Positions 26,775 to 35,435 of a stretch of 64,000 nt of DNA are shown in pieces (within the stretch, counting starts at the first letter, position 1; each line of letters opens with the position of its first letter). A program made the translations under genes and the position numbers. The stretch spans positions 1 through 64,000 of the forward strand of contig JAZKDE010000016.1 of the NCBI GenBank assembly GCA_040387735.1, in the 5' to 3' direction. The notes under the pieces were generated by a model. That model was given only the letters and a program-made list of their open reading frames with translations. It was not told the origin of the DNA and did not search any database. This stretch comes from Arcicella sp040387735. Its GTDB lineage: Bacteria; Bacteroidota; Bacteroidia; Cytophagales; Spirosomataceae.

Positions 26775-27386
26775 ATGAAAATCTTGTGCATTGGGCGAAA
26801 TTATGCCGAACATATCGCCGAATTAAATAATGAACGTCCTTCAGAACCCGTTATTTTCTTGAAGCCTGATACCGCTATTTTAAAAGACAATGAACCTTTT
26901 TATCACCCAGATTTCTCCAACGATGTTCACCACGAGGTAGAACTTGTGCTAAAAATCAATAAAGTTGGTAAAAATATTGAAGCGAAATTTGCTCATAAAT
27001 ATTACGATGAAATTGGTATTGGTATTGATTTTACCGCCAGAGATTTACAGGCAAAATTGAAAGAAAAAGGTTTGCCTTGGGAAAAAGCAAAAGCATTTAA
27101 CGGCTCCGCTCCTATTTCAAACTTTATCTCGAAAAGTCAATTCGCTGATTTAAAGAACGTAAATTTTCATTTAGAAATTAATGGAGAGGTTCGTCAAAAG
27201 GGAAATACCAAAATGATGTTGTGGCATTTTGACGAAATTATCGCTGAAATATCAAAATATTTTACTTTAAAAACGGGAGATTTAGTTTTTACTGGAACAC
27301 CAGCGGGTGTTGGTAAAGTTAATATAGGTGATAAATTAACCGCATTTATAGAAGGCCAAGAAATGCTTGCATTTGAAATAAAGTAA
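26775..27386 (+). CDS. Fumarylacetoacetate hydrolase (FAH) family protein
   Basis: FAH-family enzymes cleave or decarboxylate beta-dicarbonyl compounds using Mg2+; short ones act on acylpyruvates or oxaloacetate. The start MKILCIGRNYAEHIAEL and PVIFLKPDTAIL (about 30-40) are typical. HHEVELVLKI (about 57) and the metal-binding IGIDFTARDLQ (about 88) follow, and the C-terminus has GDLVFTGTPAGVGKVNIGD. At 203 residues it matches the YcgM/FAHD1 type. I start at the ATG at 26775, because the alternative upstream TTG overlaps the promoter element. It is monocistronic. The exact substrate, probably oxaloacetate or acylpyruvate, is inferred from the family. Confidence 0.9.
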   Translation: MKILCIGRNYAEHIAELNNERPSEPVIFLKPDTAILKDNEPFYHPDFSNDVHHEVELVLKINKVGKNIEAKFAHKYYDEIGIGIDFTARDLQAKLKEKGLPWEKAKAFNGSAPISNFISKSQFADLKNVNFHLEINGEVRQKGNTKMMLWHFDEIIAEISKYFTLKTGDLVFTGTPAGVGKVNIGDKLTAFIEGQEMLAFEIK

Positions 27387-27442
27387 TAAGACTATTAAGA
27401 TTGGAATTGCTTACGGTATAATCAATTCCAATCTGCTTACAA

Positions 27443-28165
27443 CTATTGACCAAGTCCATATTTTACAATACAATATAAAGCTCTAAAGCCGTCCTTCCAA
27501 TTAATCTTTTTTCCTTCTTCGTAAGTACGTCCGTAATAAGAAATACCCACTTCATAAATTCGTATCTTCTTTATTTTCGATATTTTAGCCGTAACTTCTG
27601 GCTCAAAACCAAATCGTCTTTCCTTCAATTCAATGGCTTGAATAATATCAGTTCTAAACAATTTATAACACGTTTCCATATCGGTAAGATTAAGATTAGA
27701 AAACATATTTGACAAGAACGTCAACAATTTATTTCCGATGGTATGCCAAAAAAACAAGATTCGGTGAGCATTTCCCCCAATAAATCTTGAGCCATAAACT
27801 ACATCAGCAAATCCATCCAAAACGGGTTTAAGCAATAAATTGAATTCTTGCGGGTCATATTCCAGGTCGGCATCTTGTACAATTAAATACTGTCCAGTAG
27901 CTTGCTTAATACCCGTATGCAAAGCCGCTCCTTTTCCTTTATTTACTTCGTGCTTATAATATTTTACGTCAATGGCGGGGTTCATTTCCATAAAACGCTG
28001 TATTTCAGATTCGGTATTATCTTTTGATGAATCATTCACCACAATCAATTCTTTCTGAATATTATTTAACAATTGAACTTCTGATAATTTGCTCAATACA
28101 TCTGTAATCGTTTTTTCTTCGTTGTATGCGGGAATGATGATGGAAAGTTTCTGAAATACGGTCAT
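27443..28165 (-). CDS. GT2 polyprenyl-phosphate sugar transferase (DPM1/GtrB-like)
   Basis: The protein resembles dolichol-phosphate mannosyltransferase-like GT2 enzymes, which load a sugar on a polyprenyl phosphate carrier. It has KLSIIIPAYNEEKTITDVL at the N-terminus, VVNDSSKDNT, the DxD in QDADLEYDPQEF (about 95), and DMETCYKLFR near 165. It lacks C-terminal transmembrane helices, as in the soluble DPM1-like class. Its ATG overlaps the stop of the upstream membrane glycosyltransferase gene by four bases (ATGA), a sign of translational coupling. The two proteins probably act in sequence: lipid-linked sugar formation and transfer outside the membrane. Confidence 0.92.
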   Translation of the reverse strand: MTVFQKLSIIIPAYNEEKTITDVLSKLSEVQLLNNIQKELIVVNDSSKDNTESEIQRFMEMNPAIDVKYYKHEVNKGKGAALHTGIKQATGQYLIVQDADLEYDPQEFNLLLKPVLDGFADVVYGSRFIGGNAHRILFFWHTIGNKLLTFLSNMFSNLNLTDMETCYKLFRTDIIQAIELKERRFGFEPEVTAKISKIKKIRIYEVGISYYGRTYEEGKKINWKDGFRALYCIVKYGLGQ

Positions 28166-30165
28166 TTGTTAGATTTTAGATTATTTGACACAAAAATAAT
28201 TAGATTCCCTGCATTATTTGGTATTCTATGGTATTTATCGTGCTGATTTAATGTTAGAAAATCATAAGGTGGGTATGGCGTGAAATAAATTACGCAATCT
28301 GGCTTAGGCGAATCAACCTGATATTTCTTAGATTCGTTAGTAACTTGAACGGGAATAAACGTTTTTTTGCCTCGCAATTCGTACATAATCGGGTACAAAG
28401 CATCGTTTCCATAAGGGTCATCGGTCTTAATTCCAATTGTTTTATAGGGACTTTCTTCCAAAAACTGAATAAAACTGTTTATCTTTTTTGAATATTCTGT
28501 CTCAAAAGTATAATAATGAGTATTGCGAGGATGCGTAAAATAAATTTCAGAAGTTAACGGTGGAAATTTAATTAAAGGTCTGCCAAAAGTAAAAACTGCG
28601 TAAGAAATACCCGAAATAGACAGCAAAATAAAAGCTATATATTTAAACTTGAATTGGTTTAAATAAATGGCAATTAAAGGAGCGGACAACAAGAAAATGG
28701 GCAAATGCAAACGAATATGCCAGATTTGAAATTTCACTACGTAGCAAAACACCAGAAAACTCAATCCAATAATCGCCAGAAGAATTCTTGACATGGCATT
28801 TCCTTTTCTGATAGTATAAATACTGGTCATTATAATCAAAATCAGGTGCAAGAAACAAGAAACGGTGTCTTCAGTACTGGCCAAAAGTGGCAAATCAAAG
28901 TGTGTAAAACTGGTTGCAGGATTATTCAGTGGTTGATTCAGAATATGCTCGTGAAACCATAATAACGACATTTCGGTAACTTTATGGAGTCCAGGCAAAC
29001 CAAAATGTAAGCCAACATTACGACTAATCACCGACACCATATCGGCAAGAGAATGACTTTGGTTATTATAATGATAGTACAAATCTTTTGAAACGCCTAA
29101 AGGACTGCCTATATATTCATAATTTCTGGCGTAGAAAGTTAGAATATTTCCTAAAAAAAACGCTACTAAAATAAGTATTTGAAAAACTAATTTTGAAAAT
29201 AAGAACCGTTTTTGATACACTTCAACCAGCCTGTTTAAACCCCACCAAATACAAATTGGCATTAAGAAAATATAAGCCGTTCCTTTCGTTAAAATAGCTT
29301 GTCCAATGGCTAAACCTGCCCAAATAATAGTCGTTTTTCTGCCTTCTCGAATATCCAATAAAAAGTGGAGAAATGCCGCTGAAATGAAAAAAGCGTGAAT
29401 TAAATCGTTCTGCGTAGTTCCGCTTTGTAGAATCAACATTGGAATTGTAGCCGTAACAAAAAAAGCAATTAATTGCGTTTTCTTATCGGAGGCAATCAAA
29501 GAGGCTATTAACGAAGCAATTACGCAACTGCCCAAACCAAAAATCCATTGAACAAAAAAATCAAAATAATCGGCATTATCAATGATTCTGAATTGAAGAA
29601 CCATGTATTCAGCCAGCGGAGGTTGGTATAAATTTCTATCCGTTTGAGTGGCGTAATAAGAGATATTTTGATGCTGAATCCAAAATTCAATACGGGGCAA
29701 ATGATAACTAAGTGAATCGTAAGTAATTGGTGCATATAATAGTCCCACAAAAAATGTTAAGGTCAAAATCATTAATGAAGCGGACAATAACAGTTTATCT
29801 TGTTTCCATAACGCAGTTATTTTTTTGGGTAAGTCTCTCAATACTTGAAAACTTTGCACAAAAAATACCGAACCCAGTAAAATCACCGCCCAAAATATAC
29901 GTACAGTTGTAGCATTGAGAATATTAAAATAACTCAGAGCCTCAACCGAAACAAGCGATAATAATCCAAAAATCTGTAAGGTAATAATAAAGTTATATCG
30001 TACTGAAGTAGAAAAGACTTCAGTACGGCTAAGTACAAGAAAAATCGAGATTAGGGCTAATAAAATTAAAATCATACAGAATTTTAAGACTTTTAAATTA
30101 GTTTTGTTATACCATTTTACCAAAGTTAGAAAATTAATCGAAGAATTGGTTAGTTTGGAGTTCAC
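28162..30165 (-). CDS. Multi-pass membrane glycosyltransferase (GT39/GT83-like)
   Basis: A protein of 667 residues with about a dozen hydrophobic segments. The N-terminal half has the extracytoplasmic loop with YAPITYDSLSYHLPRIEFW, whose Asp corresponds to the catalytic aspartate of GT-C transferases such as ArnT/PMT, and RNLYQPPLAEYMVLQF. The C-terminal part is a soluble periplasmic domain. GT-C enzymes transfer sugars from polyprenyl-phosphate donors to acceptors outside the membrane. The following overlapping GT2 gene should supply that donor. The acceptor is not predictable. The start ATG at 30165 is supported by the positively charged N-terminus before the first helix. Confidence 0.85.
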   Translation of the reverse strand: MNSKLTNSSINFLTLVKWYNKTNLKVLKFCMILILLALISIFLVLSRTEVFSTSVRYNFIITLQIFGLLSLVSVEALSYFNILNATTVRIFWAVILLGSVFFVQSFQVLRDLPKKITALWKQDKLLLSASLMILTLTFFVGLLYAPITYDSLSYHLPRIEFWIQHQNISYYATQTDRNLYQPPLAEYMVLQFRIIDNADYFDFFVQWIFGLGSCVIASLIASLIASDKKTQLIAFFVTATIPMLILQSGTTQNDLIHAFFISAAFLHFLLDIREGRKTTIIWAGLAIGQAILTKGTAYIFLMPICIWWGLNRLVEVYQKRFLFSKLVFQILILVAFFLGNILTFYARNYEYIGSPLGVSKDLYYHYNNQSHSLADMVSVISRNVGLHFGLPGLHKVTEMSLLWFHEHILNQPLNNPATSFTHFDLPLLASTEDTVSCFLHLILIIMTSIYTIRKGNAMSRILLAIIGLSFLVFCYVVKFQIWHIRLHLPIFLLSAPLIAIYLNQFKFKYIAFILLSISGISYAVFTFGRPLIKFPPLTSEIYFTHPRNTHYYTFETEYSKKINSFIQFLEESPYKTIGIKTDDPYGNDALYPIMYELRGKKTFIPVQVTNESKKYQVDSPKPDCVIYFTPYPPYDFLTLNQHDKYHRIPNNAGNLIIFVSNNLKSNK

Positions 30166-30244
30166 TCATCTATCAGAATTGAAGAATAAATAAGATTATA
30201 TGAAATTTATAAACCTCATTGTTACACTTAAAATATGGTAAATT

Positions 30245-30473
30245 ATGAGCTTCGTATATGCAGAATTTGAATTAATGAAAAAGACATTGCAATGACGAAA
30301 TCAAACGTATTCCAGTAAACGCTCTTGTAAATTCATATATGCTTTGTATTGATGAGTCAACTCAAAAATAGTTGCAATTTCCGACTGTTGAAAAACGAAA
30401 AAAACTAATAGTTAACGACACAATTCATGATTTTGACGAAGAAGATTTCATCCTCAAATACATCAGGAATTAA
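30245..30473 (+). pseudogene. Remnant of a clan AA (retropepsin-like) aspartic protease
   Basis: No open frame spans this segment, but translated pieces line up with small clan AA aspartic proteases found in many bacteria. The first piece reads MSFVYAEFEL and then stops. A second frame gives IKRIPVNALVNS, YMLCIDESTQ, a stop, and then LQFPTVEKRKKLIVNDT. Functional members have the catalytic ALVDSGA where this has ALVNS with a deletion. A frameshift, an internal stop and loss of the catalytic Asp-Ser/Thr-Gly all point to decay. The alignment is from memory of the family. It fills the 390-base gap between a divergent glycosyltransferase gene and the M23 gene. Confidence 0.6.
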
Positions 30474-30559
30474 TTTTAACCCAGACCACCTTTATTTCAT
30501 CTAAATGAAATTGAAGGGCATCAGAAAATAAAAAAATAAAAACTACGGTTCCAAATACT

Positions 30560-32575
30560 TTGAAAAAATATATCATACTCGTTTTCCTGAGCCTCATTTG
30601 CCAAATAATTCAAGCTCAGAAAACACAATTAACTTACCCAAAAGGCTACTTTTTATTCCCAATCAATCCGAATCAGCAAAATTATTTGGCAGGCGGTATG
30701 GGAGATTTACGTTCAGACCATTTTCATGCAGGAATTGACATCAAAACCCAAGGGCGTGAAGGCTTACCAGTTTACGCAACAGGCGACGGCTATATTTCGG
30801 AAATACGTGTACAAACCAGTGGTTACGGAAATGTTATTTTTATCACCCACCCTAACGGCTTTGTTTCAGTTTATGGCCACCTCAAAACTTTTGCAGAACC
30901 TTTGGCGAGTTATGTAAGAAAGAAACGTTTGGAAAGTCAAACTTTTGAAATAAAACTCACTTTCAAACCCGACGAATTTGAAGTAGCAAGAGGCCAGATC
31001 ATTGGGCTTTCTGGCAATACTGGCGGTTCTGCTGGGCCACACTTGCATTTTGAAATTCGGGACAACCGTAACAATATTTTAAATCCTCTCAATTTTGGTT
31101 TTTTGGAGGTAAAAGACAACCTTCCTCCTATTTTCCAACAACTAATTATCAAGACTTTAGCAACTGACGCTCGAATCAATGGCGAGTTTGGGAAAAAGCT
31201 ATTTTATCCCGTAAAAATGCCCGATGGTTCCTACTCATTAAACGCCAATATTTCAGGAAATGGAGCTTTAGGACTTGAATTATTAGCGGTTGATAAAATG
31301 AATGGCACGAACAATTCCAACGGAATTTCCTGCGTAGAAGTTTTTGTTGATGGCCAAGAAACGTATTATTCTCACTTGGAACAATTACCAAATGAAATTT
31401 CTCACGACATCAATATTCATAATGATTACGCCCAAGAACAAACAAAGGGACAGAGATTTCAAAAGCTTTTTCAAGATGATGGCAATGTAGATTTGCCAAT
31501 TTACAAGCCATCCATTACCAAAGGTAAATTAAATGTTTCGGTGGGAAGAACACACCAAATAATTGTCAAAATTTGGGATGCTTACGAAAATAATGCAGTA
31601 CTCAATTTTACAGTGAAAGGGGAAAGTTCAGAAAGCTCCAAGACGGTAAGTTCCAATACCTTGCCCCTTACTATCAATCAGACAATTGAAGACAATACAC
31701 TCATTATAAAGGCTCATAACTTAAAGACAATCAACTCGGTAACAAGCCTTAAATTCGCTAAATCTGCCATAGATTTACCCATAAATTATGTTAAAAACAA
31801 TGAAGCGGTGTATCTTTGGGACTTGAAAAAGGGTTTACCTGATTCTATCAGAATTGATGGATTCTCAAAAGCGACCAATTTAAGAAAAGTAATTGTTCCA
31901 AATCAGGAAAATTCATTCATTTCTGAGAATTTAAATTTAAGTTTTGAGTATAATACTTTATACGATACGCTTTATTTACAAACAGAATCGGCGGGAAATA
32001 CACTAAAAATTAGCGAAGTAACCATTCCGTTGAAAAACAAACTATCGGTTTACTTTCAACCTGATTTTCAGATAATTACACCCGATAAAACATCAGTTTA
32101 CCACGTTTTCAGAAATGCAAAAACATTTTTAAAAACCAGTTATAGTCGAGATAAATTATCATTTACAACCAAACGTTTAGGCGATTTTTTAGTATTAGTC
32201 GATACAATTCCACCAAAAGCGAATCTTATTCGGAAAAACCCCAATGATTTTTCAATAAGAATTGGGGATAATCTTTCGGGAGTAAAGAGTTTCAAAGCCT
32301 TTGTTAACGACCAATTTGTGTTAACAGATTACGATGCAAAACGCTCCTTACTTTGGTCGATAAAAAGTGATTCTACTCAAAAATTCTACGGAAAGCTGCG
32401 CATAGAACTTGAGGATAACCAAGGTAATAAGAGTGCTTTTGAAACAACAATTGACAGCGTAAAAGCAATGGTAAAACAAATAAAAACAATAGCTAAAACG
32501 AAATACCATGAACCTAAAAATAGGCGACAAAGCCCCAAACTTCGAGCAGAAAGACCAAAACGGAAACATCGTTAA
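30560..32575 (+). CDS. M23-family peptidase (LytM domain), exported
   Basis: M23 zinc peptidases cleave peptidoglycan cross-bridges or act as activators of amidases. A signal peptide (1-19, ending IQAQ) is followed directly by the LytM domain (about 30-180), with HFHAGIDI (first zinc ligands), GYGNVIFITHPNGFVSVYGHL and the HLHFEIR motif. The remaining 480 residues are beta-rich and not recognisable, as in other Bacteroidota members. The start is TTG at 30560, since no ATG lies near the signal sequence. The 3' end overlaps the peroxiredoxin gene by 68 bases in another frame, so its last 22 residues are unusually basic. That tail may reflect loss of an earlier stop. Confidence 0.9.
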   Translation: MKKYIILVFLSLICQIIQAQKTQLTYPKGYFLFPINPNQQNYLAGGMGDLRSDHFHAGIDIKTQGREGLPVYATGDGYISEIRVQTSGYGNVIFITHPNGFVSVYGHLKTFAEPLASYVRKKRLESQTFEIKLTFKPDEFEVARGQIIGLSGNTGGSAGPHLHFEIRDNRNNILNPLNFGFLEVKDNLPPIFQQLIIKTLATDARINGEFGKKLFYPVKMPDGSYSLNANISGNGALGLELLAVDKMNGTNNSNGISCVEVFVDGQETYYSHLEQLPNEISHDINIHNDYAQEQTKGQRFQKLFQDDGNVDLPIYKPSITKGKLNVSVGRTHQIIVKIWDAYENNAVLNFTVKGESSESSKTVSSNTLPLTINQTIEDNTLIIKAHNLKTINSVTSLKFAKSAIDLPINYVKNNEAVYLWDLKKGLPDSIRIDGFSKATNLRKVIVPNQENSFISENLNLSFEYNTLYDTLYLQTESAGNTLKISEVTIPLKNKLSVYFQPDFQIITPDKTSVYHVFRNAKTFLKTSYSRDKLSFTTKRLGDFLVLVDTIPPKANLIRKNPNDFSIRIGDNLSGVKSFKAFVNDQFVLTDYDAKRSLLWSIKSDSTQKFYGKLRIELEDNQGNKSAFETTIDSVKAMVKQIKTIAKTKYHEPKNRRQSPKLRAERPKRKHR

Positions 32576-32957
32576 ATTGGCTGATTTTTCAGGTAAAAAA
32601 GTAATTTTATATTTTTATCCGAAAGACGATACGCCAGGTTGTACCGCTCAGGCTTGTAATTTAAACGAAAACTTACCCGCTCTTCAAGGCAAAGGTTTTG
32701 AGATTATTGGGGTAAGCGTTGATGGGGAAAAAGCTCACCAAAAATTCATTAAAAAGTATGATTTAAAATTCACCTTACTTTCCGACGAAGACCATCAAAT
32801 TGTAGAAGCTTATGGTGTTTGGGTTGAAAAATCAATGTACGGCAAAACTTATATGGGTACAGCCCGTACTACTTTTGTACTTGATGAGCAAGGAATTATT
32901 ACCGACATTATTGCCAAAGTGGATACAAAAAATCATACAGAGCAGATTTTAGGTTAA
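32508..32957 (+). CDS. bcp: Thioredoxin-dependent peroxiredoxin, BCP family
   Basis: BCP/PrxQ enzymes reduce peroxides in the cytosol with thioredoxin. The start MNLKIGDKAPNFEQKDQNG is the expected N-terminus, so the overlap of 68 bases with the M23 gene is real. YFYPKDDTPGCTAQACNL (about 36-53) holds the peroxidatic cysteine and the second cysteine five residues later, as in atypical two-Cys BCPs. YMGTARTTFVLDEQGII near 117 is the conserved C-terminal block with the active-site Arg. At 149 residues it is the usual length. It is followed by the transketolase genes, 33 bases downstream. Confidence 0.95.
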   Translation: MNLKIGDKAPNFEQKDQNGNIVKLADFSGKKVILYFYPKDDTPGCTAQACNLNENLPALQGKGFEIIGVSVDGEKAHQKFIKKYDLKFTLLSDEDHQIVEAYGVWVEKSMYGKTYMGTARTTFVLDEQGIITDIIAKVDTKNHTEQILG

Positions 32958-32989
32958 AACAACAGATTCTTAATAATCAATTATATATA

Positions 32990-33847
32990 ATGCAAATTAC
33001 TGAATTACAAAGCGTTGCGTCACAAGTGAGACGTGATATCGTTAGACAAGTACACGCTTGTCAGTCTGGACACCCAGGCGGTTCGTTGGGTTGTGCCGAT
33101 TTATTGGTAGGTCTTTATTTCGACCAAATGACCCTCAAATCTAATGCTGATGGAACTAAACCTTTTGATATGAATGGAACTGGTGAAGACCTTTTCTTCT
33201 TGTCAAATGGTCATATTTCACCCGTTTTTTATTCTGTTTTAGCTCGTGCAGGCTATTTTCCTGCGGCTGAATTAGCGACTTTCCGTAAGTTAAATTCACG
33301 TTTGCAAGGACACCCAACAACGCACGAACACCTTGAAGGAATTCGTATCGCTTCGGGTTCTTTGGGACAAGGAATGTCTGTTGCCATTGGAGCAGCACAA
33401 GCAAAAAAGTTGAACGGCGATAATTCATTAGTATTTGTATTAATGGGCGATGGCGAGCAAAATGAAGGTCAAGTTTGGGAAGCGGCGATGTATGCACCTC
33501 ACCACAAAGTTGACAACTTAGTAGCGGTAATTGACTACAATGGTCAGCAAATTGACGGCCCTACTGATAAGGTAATGAACAACCGTGATTTAGGAGCCAA
33601 ATACGAAGCTTTCGGTTGGAAAGTTATCAAAATGAATGGTAATGACATGGCTGACGTAGTAAAAGTTTTGGCTCAAGCTCGTGAATTATCAGGAAATGGA
33701 ACACCAATTATGATTATGATGACCACCGAAATGGGTGCAGGCGTTGATTTCATGATGGGTTCTCATAAATGGCACGGTGTTGCTCCGAACGATGAGCAAT
33801 TAGCAGCCGCATTAGCACAATTACCTGAGACTTTGGGTGATTATTAA
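32990..33847 (+). CDS. Transketolase, N-terminal subunit
   Basis: This subunit carries the thiamine-diphosphate pyrophosphate-binding half of transketolase, the pentose-phosphate enzyme that moves two-carbon units between sugars. ACQSGHPGGSLGCADLLVGLYF (about 23-44) and GDGEQNEGQVWEAAMYAPH (about 148) with the ThDP motif GDG...N are clear. The length of 285 is typical for split transketolases. The partner gene for the C-terminal half begins at 35436 and is separated from this one by two foreign-looking genes. In most Bacteroidota the two halves are adjacent. Confidence 0.95.
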   Translation: MQITELQSVASQVRRDIVRQVHACQSGHPGGSLGCADLLVGLYFDQMTLKSNADGTKPFDMNGTGEDLFFLSNGHISPVFYSVLARAGYFPAAELATFRKLNSRLQGHPTTHEHLEGIRIASGSLGQGMSVAIGAAQAKKLNGDNSLVFVLMGDGEQNEGQVWEAAMYAPHHKVDNLVAVIDYNGQQIDGPTDKVMNNRDLGAKYEAFGWKVIKMNGNDMADVVKVLAQARELSGNGTPIMIMMTTEMGAGVDFMMGSHKWHGVAPNDEQLAAALAQLPETLGDY

Positions 33848-33871
33848 TTAAAATAGTTAAAAAATAGTATC

Positions 33872-34855
33872 TTGAAAATCAAAAAATTACATATCAAAAA
33901 TTTCAAATCTATTGCAGATTTAGAAATCATTGAACCCAACCCATTCACGGTCTTTGTTGGACCAAATGGGTCTGGGAAAAGTAATATTTTTGAGGCTTTG
34001 GAGTTTTTTAAATCTGCATTTAATATACGTTTATATGGCGGATATGAAGCTCTACAAAATAGAAAACTTCCTGATTCTGAGTATATAGTCCATATTGAAA
34101 CTGATTTATTTTCAGATAATAACTATACTGGTAAATACATTAATTACAATGAATATGTTGGAACAAGTAAAGTTAATGTTACAGAAAATCTCTTAAATGG
34201 TACATCAGATATTAGACAAGAAAAAATGAGGCTGCTTCAAGACTCAATACAAAGATTGTTTATTGATAAGACAAAACTTCAAAAAATTAATTATCAAGAT
34301 AACTTCAAACTTACTTTTTCTGGCGATAACCTTGAAAAAGTATTGAGAAGACTTTTAGATGATGAATATAAAAATGAAGAAATAACGGATTGGTTAAGTT
34401 TATTCCTTCCTGGTTTTGAAAAAGTTGATGTTATTTCAAGTGGTCTAAGTGGTACAGATACTTTATTGATTTATGAAACAGATATTGAAAAACCATTCAC
34501 AAAAGATTTACTCTCAGATGGAACTTACAATATCCTCGCTCTTTTAACAGCCGTTTTTCAATCCGATGAACCACAATTTCTATGTATCGAAGAACCAGAA
34601 AATGGACTCACTCCCGATGTGATAAAAGAGATGGTAACACTTTTCAGAAATGCTTGTGAAGAAAAAGGACACTATATTTGGCTGAATACACATTCTCAAT
34701 CTTTGGTTTCACAATTAACTGCTGATGAAATTATTACAGTCAATAAAATCAAGGGAGAAACTAAAATTAAACAATTTAAGGGAAAAGATTTTCACGGATT
34801 ACGAATGGATGAAGCATGGCTAACCAATACTCTTGGAGGTGGGTTACCGTGGTAA
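33872..34855 (+). CDS. AAA_21/OLD-like ABC-type ATPase of a putative defence pair
   Basis: An SMC/ABC-type ATPase of 327 residues. Walker A GPNGSGKS is at 30-37, the signature-like LSDGT at 214-218, Walker B FLCIEE at 236-241 and a switch His in NTHSQS near 274. The first residues, KIKKLHIKNFKSI, are typical of RecF/OLD-like proteins. Between Walker A and signature there is only a short arm, as in AAA_21 members. It starts with TTG at 33872, 24 bases after the transketolase N-terminal gene. It overlaps the next gene, which encodes a TOPRIM-like protein. ATPase-TOPRIM pairs of this design (PARIS, OLD/Gabija and related) serve in anti-phage defence; that role here is inferred from architecture. 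Confidence 0.88.
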   Translation: MKIKKLHIKNFKSIADLEIIEPNPFTVFVGPNGSGKSNIFEALEFFKSAFNIRLYGGYEALQNRKLPDSEYIVHIETDLFSDNNYTGKYINYNEYVGTSKVNVTENLLNGTSDIRQEKMRLLQDSIQRLFIDKTKLQKINYQDNFKLTFSGDNLEKVLRRLLDDEYKNEEITDWLSLFLPGFEKVDVISSGLSGTDTLLIYETDIEKPFTKDLLSDGTYNILALLTAVFQSDEPQFLCIEEPENGLTPDVIKEMVTLFRNACEEKGHYIWLNTHSQSLVSQLTADEIITVNKIKGETKIKQFKGKDFHGLRMDEAWLTNTLGGGLPW

Positions 34856-35421
34856 ATATTGGTTTTATTTGTGAAGGTTATACTGAATTATTTATTTTAG
34901 AATCGGATAGTTTCAAGAGCATTCTAAATTCATTGAAACTTAAATCAGTTGGAGTAATCAATGTTGCAGGTAATGGGAATTTATTGCCCCGTAATATTAA
35001 AATTCATCAAGAAAACCTTTTTGAAAAGGGAGCAACGTTGATTTTTGTATTGACTGACCTTGATAAAGACCAATGTATTACTAAAACTCGTTTAAGAATT
35101 ACAGAATCGGAAAATCAAATTATTATAGTTGCAGTCAAGCAAATTGAATCTTGGTTTTTAGCTGATGATTCAACGATGAATCTAATTTTTAATGGTGATT
35201 ATTCATTTGAAAATCCTGAAAATGAAAATATTCCTTTTGAAACCATTAGAAAAACTTATCTTGATAAATTTAAAAGAGGCTTAATTGGAAGAGATGAAAA
35301 GAAAAAATTAGCCAAAAAAATGCTGAATTCTGGTTTCTCAATACAAAATGCCGCTGATCACCCCAATTGCCCAAGTGCTAAATATTTTTTAACTAAGTTA
35401 CAATCAATTGCAAATAATTGA
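34849..35421 (+). CDS. TOPRIM/DUF4276-like protein, partner of the ATPase
   Basis: A protein of about 190 residues. FICEGYTE holds the conserved TOPRIM glutamate (E9), VLTDLDKD holds the DxDxD aspartates (D70, D72, D74), and KQIESWFLADD near 100 is the ExWfLAD motif of DUF4276-like proteins. These suggest a metal-dependent nuclease. I favour the GTG at 34849, because it has a purine-rich GGAGG 10 bases upstream and begins right before the conserved strand. An in-frame ATG at 34816 is possible. The gene overlaps the end of the ATPase gene by seven bases, so the two are translationally linked. The DUF4276 label is from memory of the motif, not from a search. Confidence 0.8.
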   Translation: MVNIGFICEGYTELFILESDSFKSILNSLKLKSVGVINVAGNGNLLPRNIKIHQENLFEKGATLIFVLTDLDKDQCITKTRLRITESENQIIIVAVKQIESWFLADDSTMNLIFNGDYSFENPENENIPFETIRKTYLDKFKRGLIGRDEKKKLAKKMLNSGFSIQNAADHPNCPSAKYFLTKLQSIANN

Positions 35422-35435
35422 AATTTAATATTTTA

